Shown one piece after another: positions 53,457 to 64,000 of a stretch of 64,000 nt of DNA. This stretch comes from Delphinus delphis. Lineage: Eukaryota; Chordata; Mammalia; Artiodactyla; Delphinidae. Location of the stretch: contig NW_027192670.1 of the NCBI RefSeq assembly GCF_949987515.2, positions 620,001 to 684,000 of the forward strand. Reading direction: 5' to 3'. Under the pieces are notes generated by a model. It made no database searches. It was not told the DNA's origin and saw only the letters and a program-made list of their open reading frames with translations. A program made the position numbers and the translations under genes. Within the stretch, counting starts at the first letter, position 1. Each line of letters starts with the position of its first letter.

Positions 53457-56400
53457 AATTCACAAACCTGCAGAGTTATAAATGACAGCTATCGTCCAAA
53501 AATATACTGAAGTAAGGCTGCCAAGAGGACTTGAAAGTGGGGCAGAATTGCAGGAAACCGATTTCAGGAGGTAGACTGGAATTGCATTGAAAGCATAGGA
53601 AAAGAGGCAGAACGTCCACAATGATGAACTTGGCCAAAAAGGGCGTATGCGTTTTTTCCTGAATATATTCAGGAAAAAACGCATACGCCTTTTTGGCCAA
53701 CCAAGCAAGCTTGCAAAGGAAATCTGCACTACAATGAAGTCTCACTTCCCCCCGGTCAAAAGGGCCATCTGAAAAAAGTGTAAAATCCAGAAAGGCAGGA
53801 CAGGCCATGGAGAACTGGGAGCCTTGTTATGCTGATGGGCGGGATGTAAATTGCCAACAACCACTCGGGAGAAGTGTATGGTGTTTCCTGAAACATCTAA
53901 AAAACAAAGCAACAGAACCTAGGGCACTTCCACTTATGGTCCTATAGCTTAGGGAAATTAAAATCAAAAAGACACAGCCACCCCAAAGTTTGGAACGGCT
54001 CTGTTTACAAGAACCTCGTTTACAGTACAAGTTCAACATCGCAGAAAGTGAAAAATGGATAAAGAAGTTGTGGTATTTACTTACAAAGCAATATCACTCA
54101 GCAATGAAATCTGTGTCATCAGGCCCTTAGCAGCACAATGAGTGGATTCAGGTATGATGATTCTAACTGAAATAAGTCACACAGAAAAAGAAACATCATA
54201 AGATATCAGTAATACACGGAATGTAAACTTGGCTACACAGGAACTGAATTACAGAACAGAACAGGGTCTCAAATTTAGAAAACCAACTTATGCTTGCTTA
54301 AGGGTAAAGGTGAGTTGGGGTGCTGCATAAAACCAGAGATTGAAATGAGCACAGATAAAGTTCCTTAAGTCAAATATGGAATAAACAAGAGCTACTCCTT
54401 ACTCAACGAATTGGACTCAACACCGCATATTAAACGCCTAACAATGTACCTGACTAGTAAGTATCGTAAAACCTATGGATTGCTATGTCTCCAAAAGAGA
54501 ATCAAGCATGTGTACAGGGGCATAAACGCAGCAGTGATAGGATTGGAGAGGTTCGGTGAGCAAATGAAGACCCTTTGAAGTCATATTGCATGGTACCCAT
54601 TACACGGGTCTTAACTCTCCAGGTTTAAGGTATTCTTCCTTCAGCTAAAACATGCATGTGGAACCCAAGCATGATCAACCATGTGAACAGGAGACGTGTT
54701 CAAATATGTCTCAGTTTTCCTCCCCTGGTACTCGGGTGCAACATTCCAGACGCTTTACTAACACTCTCCCGACTTGGAGACTCAGCGCCTTTAACCTCCT
54801 GTTTGGCCCAGTTTGCAATTTCTGCGGCAGATGAACAGGAATAGCGAGAACCAATGAGAGGCTAGCTGGAGGTGTCTGGACGGGCAAATTTAACTCTCAT
54901 TTCCAACCAGGAAGAGGAAATAACCAAAGGCTCAGTGTGCCGTGCCGGAACCAGATTAGGGCCTGAAGCCATCCTGCGGTGTTGCGGCCAGCTCAAAAGA
55001 AAGCGAGTTGAAGAAAGGAGCTCAGGGGCACTGTAATTCACAAACCTGCAGAGTTATAAATGACAGCTATCGTCCAAAAATAGACTGAAGTAAGGCTGCC
55101 AAGAGGACTTGAAAGCGGGGCAGAATTGCAGGAAACCGATTTCAGGAGGTAGACTGGAATTGCATTGAAAGCATAGGAAAAGAGGCAGAACGTCCACAAT
55201 GATGCACTTGGCCAAAAAGGGCGTATGCGTTTTTTCCTGAATATATTCAGGAAAAAACGCATACGCCCTTTTTGGCCAACCAAGCAAGCTTGCAAAGGAA
55301 ATCTGCACTACAATGAAGTCTCACTTCCCCCCGGTCAAAAGGGCCATCTGAAAAAAGTGTAAAATCCAGAAAGGCAGGACAGGCCATGGAGAACTGGGAG
55401 CCTTGTTATGCTGATGGGCGGGATGTAAATTGCCAACAACCACTCGGGAGAAGTGTATGGTGTTTCCTGAAACATCTAAAAAACAAAGCAACAGAGCCTA
55501 GGGCACTGCCACTTATGTTCCTATAGCTTAGGGAATTTAAAATCAAAAAGACACAGCCGCCCCAAAGTTTGGAACGGCTCTGTTTACAAGAACCTCGTTT
55601 ACAGTACAAGTTCAACATCGCAGAAAGTGAAAAATGGATAAAGAAGTTGTGGTATTTACTTACAAAGCAATATCACTCAGCAATGAAATCTGTGTCATCA
55701 GGCCCTTAGCAGCACAATGAGTGGATTCAGGTATGATGATTCTAACTGAAATAAGTCACACAGAAAAAGAAACATCATAAGATATCAGTAATACACGGAA
55801 TGTAAACTTGGCTACACAGGAACTGAATTACAGAACAGAACAGTGTCTCAAATTTAGAAAACCAACTTATGCTTGCTTAAGGGTAAAGGTGAGTTGGGGT
55901 GCTGCATAAAACCAGAGATTGAAATGAGCACAGATAAAGTTCCTTAAGCCAAATATGGAATAGACAAGAGCTACTCCTTGCTCAACGAAATGGACTCAAC
56001 ACCGCATATTAAACGCCTAAGAATGTACCTGACTAGTAAGTATCTTAAAACCTATAGATTGCTATCTCTCCGAAAGGGAATCAAGCATGTGTACAGGGGC
56101 ATAAACGCAGCAGTGATAGGATTGGAGATGTTTGGTGAGCAAATGAAGACCCTTTGAAGTCATATTGCATGGTACCCATTCCACAGGTTTCAACTACCCA
56201 GGTTTTAGGTATTCTTCCTTCAGCTAAAACATGCATGTGGAACCCAGAGTATGATCAACCATGTGATCGGGAGACGTGTTAAAATATGTCTCAGTTTTCC
56301 TACCCTGGTACTCGGGTGCAACATTCCAGACGCTTTACTAACACTCTCCCCACTTGGAGAGTCAGCGCCTTTAACCTCCTGTTTGGCCCAGTTTGCAATT

Positions 56401-59400
56401 TCTGCGGAAGATGAACAGGAATAGCGAGAACCAATGAGAGGCTAGCTGGAGGTGTCTGGACGGGCAAATTTAACTCTCATTTCCCACCAGGAAGAGGAAA
56501 TAACCAAAGGCTCAGCGTGCCGTGCCGGAACCAGATTAGGGCCTGAAGCCATCCTGCGGTGTTTCGGCCAGCTCACAAGAAAGCGAGTTGAAGAAAGGAG
56601 CTCAGGGGCACTGTAATTCACAAACCTGCAGAGTTATAAATGACAGCTATCGTCCAAAAATAGACTGAAGTAAGGCTGCCAAGAGGACTTGAAAGCGGGG
56701 CAGAATTGCAGGAAACCGATTTCAGGAGGTAGACTGGAATTGCATTGAAAGCATAGGAAAAGAGGCAGAACGTCCACAATGATGCACTTGGCCAAAAAGG
56801 GCGTATGCGTTTTTTCCTGAATATATTCAGGAAAAAACGCATACGCCCTTTTTGGCCAACCAAGCAAGCTTGCAAAGGAAATCTGCACTACAATGAAGTC
56901 TCACTTCCCCCCGGTCAAAAGGGCCATCTGAAAAAAGTGTAAAATCCAGAAAGGCAGGACAGGCCATGGAGAACTGGGAGCCTTGTTATGCTGATGGGCG
57001 GGATGTAAATTGCCAACAACCACTTGGGAGAAGTGTATGGTGTTTCCTGAAACATCTAAAAAACAAAGCAACAGAACCTAGGGCAGTTCCACTTATGGTC
57101 CTATAGGTTAGGGAAATTAAAATCAAAAAGACACAGCCACCCCAAAGTTTGGAACGGCTCTGTTTACAAGAACCTCGTTTACAGTACAAGTTCAACATCG
57201 CAGAAAGTGAAAAATGGATAAAGAAGTTGTGGTATTTACTTACAAAGCAATATCACTCAGCAATGAAATCTGTGTCATCAGGCCCTTAGCAGCACAATGA
57301 GTGGATTCAGGTATGATGATTCTAACTGAAATAAGTCACACAGAAAAAGAAACATCATAAGATATCAGTAATACATGGAATGTAAACTTGGCTACACAGG
57401 AACTGAATTACAGAACAGAACAGGGTCTCAAATTTAGAAAACCAACTTATGCTTGCTTAAGGGTAAAGGTGAGTTGGGGTGCTGCATACAACCAGAGATT
57501 GAAATGAGCACAGATAAAGTTCCTTAAGTCAAATATGGAATAAACAAGAGCTACTCCTTACTCAACGAAATGGACTCAACACCGCATATTAAACGCCTAA
57601 CAATGTACCTGACTAGTAAGTATCGTAAAACCTATGGATTGTTATGTCTCCAAAAGAGAATCAAGCATGTGTACAGGGGCATAAACGCAGCAGTGATAGG
57701 ATTGGAGAGGTTCGGTGAGCAAATGAAGACCCTTTGAAGTCATATTGCATGGTACCCATTCCACGGGTCTTAACTCTCCAGGTTTAAGGTATTCTTCCTT
57801 CAGCTAAAACATGCATGTGGAAGCCAAGTATGATCAACCATGTGAACGGGAGACGTGTTCAAATATGTCTCAGTTTTCCTCCCCTGGTACTCGGGTGCAA
57901 CTTTCCAGACGCTTTACTAACACTCTCCCGACTTGGAGACTCAGCGCCTTTAACCTCCTGTTGACCCAGTTTGCAATTTCTGCGGCAGATGAACAGGAAT
58001 AGCGAGAACCAATGAGAGGCTAGCTGGAGGTGTCTGGACGGGCAAATTTAACTCTCATTTCCCACCAGGAAGAGGAAATAACCAAAGGCTCAGTGTGCCG
58101 TGCCGGAACCAGATTAGGGCCTGAAGCCATCCTGCGGTGTTGCGGCCAGCTCAAAAGAAAGCGAGTTGAAGAAAGGAGCTCAGGGGCACTGTAATTCACA
58201 AACCTGCAGAGTTATAAATGACAGCTATCGTCCAAAAATATACTGAAGTAAGGCTGCCAAGAGGACTTGAAAGCGGGGCAGAATTGCAGGAAACCGATTT
58301 CAGGAGGTAGACTGGAATTGCATTGAAAGCATAGGAAAAGAGGCAGAACGTCCACAATGATGCACTTGGCCAAAAAGGCCGTATGCGTTTTTTCCTGAAT
58401 ATATTCAGGAAAAAACGCATACGCCCTTTTTGGCCAACCAAGCAAGCTTGCAAAGGAAATCTGCACTACAATGAAGTCTCACTTCCCCCGGGTCAAAAGG
58501 GCCATCTGAAAAAAGTGTAAAATCCAGAAAGGCAGGACAGGCCATGGAGAACTGGGAGCCTTGTTATGCTGAAGGGCGGGATGTAAATTGCCAACAACCA
58601 CTCGGGAGAAGTGTATGGTGTTTCCTGAAACATCTAAAAAACAAAGCAACAGAGCCTAGGGCACTGCCACTTATGGTCCTATAGCTTAGGGAATTTAAAA
58701 TCAAAAAGACACAGCCGCCCCAAAGTTTGGAACGGCTCTGTTTACAAGAACCTCGTTTACAGTACAAGTTCAACATCGCAGAAAGTGAAAAATGGATAAA
58801 GAAGTTGTGGTATTTACTTACAAAGCAATATCACTCAGCAATGAAATCTGTGTCATCAGGCCCTTAGCAGCACAATGAGTGGATTCAGGTATGATGATTC
58901 TAACTGAAATAAGTCACACAGAAAAAGAAACATCATAAGATATCAGTAATACACGGAATGTAAACTTGGCTACACAGGAACTGAATTACAGAACAGAACA
59001 GGGTCGCAAATTTAGAAAACCAACTTATGCTTGCTTAAGGGGAAAGGTGAGTTGGGGTGCTGCATAAAACCAGAGATTGAAATGAGCACAGATAAAGTTC
59101 CTTAAGCCAAATATGGAATAGACTAGAGCTACTCCTTGCTCAACGAAATGGACTCAACACCGCATATTAAACGCCTAAGAATGTACCTGACTAGTAAGTA
59201 TCTTAAAACCTATAGATTGCTATGTCTCCGAAAGGGAATCAAGCATGTGTACAGGGGCACAAACGCAGCAGTGATAGGATTGGAGAGGTTCGGTGAGCAA
59301 ATGAAGACCCTTTGAAGTCATATTGCATGGTACCCATTCCACGGGTTTCAACTACCCAGGTTTTAGGTATTCTTCCTTCAGCTAAAACATGCATGTGGAA

Positions 59401-62400
59401 CCCAGAGTATGATCAACCATGTGATCGGGAGACGTGTTCAAATATGTCTCAGTTTTCCTCCCCTGGTACTCAGGTGCAACATTCCAGACGCTTTACTAAC
59501 ACTCTCCCCACTTGGAGAGTCAGCGCCTTTAACCTCCTGTTTGGCCCAGTTTGCAATTTCTGCGGAAGATGAACAGGAATAGCGAGAACCAATGAGAGGC
59601 TAGCTGGAGGTGTCTGGACGGGCAAATTTAACTCTCATTTCCCACCAGGAAGAGGAAATAACCAAAGGCTCAGTGTGCCGTGCCGGAACCAGATTAGGGC
59701 CTGAAGCCATCCTGCGGTGTTGCGACCTGCTCAAAAGAAAGCGAGTTGAAGAAAGGAGCTCAGGGGCACTGTAATTCACAAATCTGCAGAGTTATAAATG
59801 ACAGCTATCGTCCAAAAATAGACTGAAGTAAGGCTGCCAAGAGGACTTGAAAGCGGGGCAGAATTGCAGGAAACCGATTTCAGGAGGTAGACTGGAATTG
59901 CATTGAAAGCATAGGAAAAGAGGCAGAACGTCCACAATGATGCACTTGGCCAAAAAGGGCGTATGCGTTTTTTCCTGAATATATTCAGGAAAAAACGCAT
60001 ACGCCCTTTTTGGCCAACCAAGCAAGCTTGCAAAGGAAATCTGCACTACAATGAAGTCTCACTTCCCCCCGGTCAAAAGGGCCATCTGAAAAAAGTGTAA
60101 AATCCAGAAAGGCAGGACAGGCCATGGAGAACTGGCAGCCTTGTTATGCTGATGGGCGGGATGTAAATTGCCAACAACCACTCGGGAGAAGTGTATGGTG
60201 TTTCCTGAAACATCTAAAAAACAAAGCAACAGAACCTAGGGCACTTCCACTTATGGTCCTGTAGCTTAGGGAAATTAAAATCAAAAAGACACAGCCACCC
60301 CAAAGTTTGGGACGCCTCTGTTTACAAGAACCTCGTTTACAGTACAAGTTCAACATCGCAGAAAGTGAAAAATGGATAAAGAAGTTGTGGTATTTACTTA
60401 CAAAGCAATATCACTCAGCAATGAAATCTGTGTCACAAGGCCCTTAGCAGCACAATGAGTGGATTCAGGTATGATGATTCTAACTGAAATAAGTCACACA
60501 GGAAAAGAAACATCATAAGATATCAGTAATACACGGAATGTAAACTTGGCTACACAGGAACTGAATTACAGAACAGAACAGGGTCTCAAATTTAGAAAAC
60601 CAACTTATGCTTGCTTAAGGGTAAAGGTGAGTTGGGGTGCTGCATAAAACCAGAGATTGAAATGAGCACAGATAAAGTTCCTTAAGCCAAATATGGAATA
60701 GACAAGAGCTACTCCTTGCTCAACGAAATGGACTCAACACCGCATATTAAACGCCTAAGAATGTACCTGACTAGTAAGTATCTTAAAACCTATGGATTGC
60801 TATGTCTCCGAAAGATAATCAAGCATGTGTACAGGGGCATAAACGCAGCAGTGATAGGATTGGAGATGTTCGGTGAGCAAATGAAGACCCTTTGAAGTCA
60901 TATTGCATGGTACCCATTCCACGGGTTTCAACTACCCAGGTTTAAGGAATTCTTCCTTCACCTAAAACATGCATGTGGAACCTAGAGTATGATCAACCAT
61001 GTGATCGGGAGACGTGTTCAAATATGTCTCAGTTTTCGTACCCTGGTACTCGGGTACAACATTCCAGACGCTTTACTAACACTCTCCCGACTTGGAGAGT
61101 CAGTCCCTTTAACCTCCTGTTTGGCCCAGTTTGCAATTTCTGCGGAAGATGAACAGGAAGAGCGAGAACCAATGAGAGGCTAGCTGGAGGTGTCTGGACG
61201 GGCAAATTTAACTCTCATTTCCCACCAGGAAGAGGAATTAACCAAAGGCTCAGCGTGCCCTGCCGGAACCAGATTAGGGCCTGAAGCCATCCTGCGGTGT
61301 TGCGGCCAGCTCAAAAGAAAGCGAGTTGAAGAAAGGAGCTCAGGGGCACTGTAATTCACAAACCTGCAGAGTTATAAATGACAGCTATCGTCCAAAAATA
61401 GACTGAAGTAAGGCTGCCAAGAGGACTTGAAAGCGGGGCAGAATTGCAGGAAACCGATTTCAGGAGGTAGACTGGAATTGCATTGAAAGCATAGGAAAAG
61501 AGGCAGAACGTCCACAATGATGCACTTGGCCAAAAAGGCCGTATGCGTTTTTTCCTGAATATATTCAGGAAAAAACGCATACGCCCTTTTTGGCCAACCA
61601 AGCAAGCTTGCAAAGGAAATCTGCACTACAATGAAGTCTCACTTCCCCCCGGTCAAAAGGGCCATCTGAAAAAAGTGTAAAATCCAGAAAGGCAGGACAG
61701 GCCATGGAGAACTGGGAGCCTTGTTATGCTGATGGGCGGGATGTAAATTGCCAACAACCACTGGGGAGAATTGTATGGTGTTTCCTGAAACATCTAAAAA
61801 ACAAAGCAACAGAGCCTAGGGCACTGCCACTTATGTTCCTATAGCTTAGGGAATTTAAAATCAAAAAGACACAGCCGCCCCAAAGTTTGGAACGGCTCTG
61901 TTTACAAGAACCTCGTTTACAGTACAAGTTCAACATCGCAGAAAGTGAAAAATGGATAAAGAAGTTGTGGTATTTACTTACAAAGCAATATCACTCAGCA
62001 ATGAAATCTGTGTCATCAGGCCCTTAGCAGCACAATGAGTGGATTCAGGTATGATGATTCTAACTGAAATAAGTCACACAGAAAAAGAAACATCATAAGA
62101 TATCAGTAATACATGGAATGTAAACTTGGCTACACAGGAACTGAATTACAGAACAGAACAGGGTCGCAAATTTAGAAAACCAACTTATGCTTGCTTAAGG
62201 GGAAAGGTGAGTTGGGGTGCTGCATAAAACCAGAGATTGAAATGAGCACAGATAAAGTTCCTTAAGCCAAATATGGAATAGACTAGAGCTACTCCTTGCT
62301 CAACGAAATGGACTCAACACCGCATATTAAACGCCTAAGAATGTACCTGACTAGTAAGTATCTTAAAACCTATAGATTGCTATGTCTCCGAAAGGGAATC

Positions 62401-64000
62401 AAGCATGTGTACAGGGGCACAAACGCAGCAGTGATAGGATTGGAGAGGTTCGGTGAGCAAATGAAGACCCTTTGAAGTCATATTGCATGGTACCCATTCC
62501 ACGGGTTTCAACTACCCAGGTTTTAGGTATTCTTCCTTCAGCTAAAACATGCATGTGGAACCCAGAGTATGATCAACCATGTGATCGGGAGACGTGTTCA
62601 AATATGTCTCAGTTTTCCTCCCCTGGTACTCAGGTGCAACATTCCAGACGCTTTACTAACACTCTCCCCACTTGGAGAGTCAGCGCCTTTAACCTCCTGT
62701 TTGGCCCAGTTTGCAATTTCTGCGGAAGATGAACAGGAATAGCGAGAACCAATGAAAGGCTAGCTGGAGGTGTCTGGACGGGCAAATTTAACTCTCATTT
62801 CCCACCAGGAAGAGGAAATAACCAAAGGCTCAGTGTGCCGTGCCGGAACCAGATTAGGGCCTGAAGCCATCCTGCGGTGTTGCGACCTGCTCAAAAGAAA
62901 GCGAGTTGAAGAAAGGAGCTCAGGGGCACTGTAATTCACAAATCTGCAGAGTTATAAATGACAGCTATCGTCCAAAAATAGACTGAAGTAAGGCTGCCAA
63001 GAGGACTTGAAAGCGGGGCAGAATTGCAGGAAACCGATTTCAGGAGGTAGACTGGAATTGCATTGAAAGCATAGGAAAAGAGGCAGAACGTCCACAATGA
63101 TGCACTTGGCCAAAAAGGGCGTATGCGTTTTTTCCTGAATATATTCAGGAAAAAACGCATACGCCCTTTTTGGCCAACCAAGCAAGCTTGCAAAGGAAAT
63201 CTGCACTACAATGAAGTCTCACTTCCCCCCGGTCAAAAGGGCCATCTGAAAAAAGTGTAAAATCCAGAAAGGCAGGACAGGCCATGGAGAACTGGCAGCC
63301 TTGTTATGCTGATGGGCGGGATGTAAATTGCCAACAACCACTCGGGAGAAGTGTATGGTGTTTCCTGAAACATCTAAAAAACAAAGCAACAGAACCTAGG
63401 GCACTTCCACTTATGGTCCTGTAGCTTAGGGAAATTAAAACCAAAAAGACACAGCCACCCCAAAGTTTGGGATGCCTCTGTTTACAAGAACCTCGTTTAC
63501 AGTACAAGTTCAACATCGCAGAAAGTGAAAAATGGATAAAGAAGTTGTGGTATTTACTTACAAAGCAATATCACTCAGCAATGAAATCTGTGTCACAAGG
63601 CCCTTAGCAGCACAATGAGTGGATTCAGGTATGATGATTCTAACTGAAATAAGTCACACAGGAAAAGAAACATCATAAGATATCAGTAATACACGGAATG
63701 TAAACTTGGCTACACAGGAACTGAATTACAGAACAGAACAGGGTCTCAAATTTAGAAAACCAACTTATGCTTGCTTAAGGGTAAAGGTGAGTTGGGGTCC
63801 TGCATAAAACCAGAGATTGAAATGAGCACAGATAAAGTTCCTTAAGTCAAATATGGAATAGACAAGAGCTACTCCTTGCTCAACGAAATGGACTCAACAC
63901 CGCATATTAAACGCCTAAGAATGTACCTGACTAGTAAGTATCTTAAAACCTATGGATTGCTATGTCTCCGAAAGAGAATCAAGCATGTGTACAGGGGCAT
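51877..64000 (+). repeat. Array block 7: alternating A/B units (3,158-3,160-bp dimer)
   Basis: B units (starting 51877, 55035, 58193 and 61353) carry GGGAATTTAAAATC and CAGCCGCCCCAAAG. A units (53457, 56615, 59773 and 62933) have GGGAAATTAAAATC or AAACC and CAGCCACCCC. CCTATAGATTGCTAT marks each B unit. The last two dimers are nearly identical over about 58.9-60.6 versus 62.0-63.8 kb. They share CACAAATCTGCAGAG at the unit start (59773, 62933), ACTGGCAGCCTTG, GGTCCTGTAGCTTAG, and CACACAGGAAAAGAAAC. GGCCGTATGCG damages the palindrome in the B units 58193 and 61353. Confidence 0.9.

Larger units (their letters stand above)
12401..64000 (+). repeat. Homogeneous tandem satellite array, 1,579-1,580 bp unit (common cetacean satellite)
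   Basis: Units start (landmark AATTCACAAACCTGCAGAG) at 12401, 13981, 15561, 17141, 18721, 20300, 21880, 23459, 25039, 26619, 28199, 29779, 31358, 32937, 34516, 36096, 37675, 39255, 40832, 42405, 43983, 45558, 47138, 48717, 50297, 51877, 53457, 55035, 56615, 58193, 59773, 61353 and 62933 (last one partial). The 32 complete units average about 1,579 bp. All have the same orientation, and no foreign insertion interrupts them. Shorter spacings (1573-1578) come from small deletions, for example three bases in GGCAACAGGCC (41172, 44322) and five bases near 41571. A second minus-strand reading frame of 84-85 codons recurs in almost every unit but is not a gene. I did not see a CENP-B box (TTCG-n4-A-nn-CGGG) in the units I read. 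The array continues past the window. Confidence 0.97.

Noticed and set aside
12401..64000. Minus-strand open frames of 84-85 codons across the palindrome in nearly every unit, plus 70-codon frames in the L1 part and 60-86-codon plus-strand frames
   Set aside because: The two main frames overlap each other, span the palindrome and antisense L1 sequence, and persist because the units are nearly identical copies. There is no domain, and the frames are broken or shifted in the diverged edge copies. They are not genes.
12401..64000. CENP-B box in the satellite
   Set aside because: TTCG and CGGG occur (for example TTCGTACCC...CTCGGG and TTCGGTGAGC) but never with the required TTCG-n4-A-nn-CGGG spacing in the units I read on either strand.
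12401..64000. CRISPR-like or minisatellite regularity inside the array
   Set aside because: The only regular period is the 1.58-kb unit and its dimer. There are no short repeats with unique spacers, and the sequence is mammalian.

Overview
This is non-coding, repeat-dominated mammalian nuclear DNA, most likely from a toothed whale of the dolphin group. From about 6.9 kb to the right end it is a head-to-tail satellite whose repeat period is 1,579-1,580 bp. That length matches what I recall for the common cetacean satellite (reported as a 1,579-bp unit in the killer whale; about 1.75 kb in several other cetaceans). The L1 3' end at 1766-2500 has the 3' UTR style I associate with cetacean/artiodactyl L1. 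I see no intact protein-coding gene, tRNA, rRNA or CRISPR.

Layout. 1-631: degenerate minisatellite of about 54 bp. 632-1765: a detached partial satellite monomer, cut off by a 5'-truncated L1 3' end (1766-2500). 2501-3935: mostly unidentified GC-richer sequence with one 74-bp tandem duplication. 3936-5160: broken gammaretrovirus-like pol, followed by degraded sequence and a possible LTR (to about 6190). 6532-6706: a scrap of L1 3' UTR. 6926-10821: two old, diverged LONG satellite monomers (1,735 and 1,750 bp) plus a partial one. 10822-64000: 33 complete SHORT monomers plus a final partial one, without any transposon interruption and running off the window.

How the satellite is built. About half of each monomer (about 820-870 bp) is the 3' end of an L1 in sense orientation. 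The other half is of unknown origin and ends in a 72-bp palindrome directly before the L1 part. The long edge monomers still carry the L1 3' terminus and A-rich tail. The short monomers lack a block of about 167 bp that contains exactly this terminus. The window therefore preserves, in one array, the ancestral long form, the deletion, and the amplified short form. Inside the short array, shared private variants recur every two units (about 3,150-3,160 bp), which shows local dimeric higher-order duplication, with mosaic haplotypes suggesting gene conversion. Open frames within the array are by-products of homogenised repeats and are not annotated as genes.
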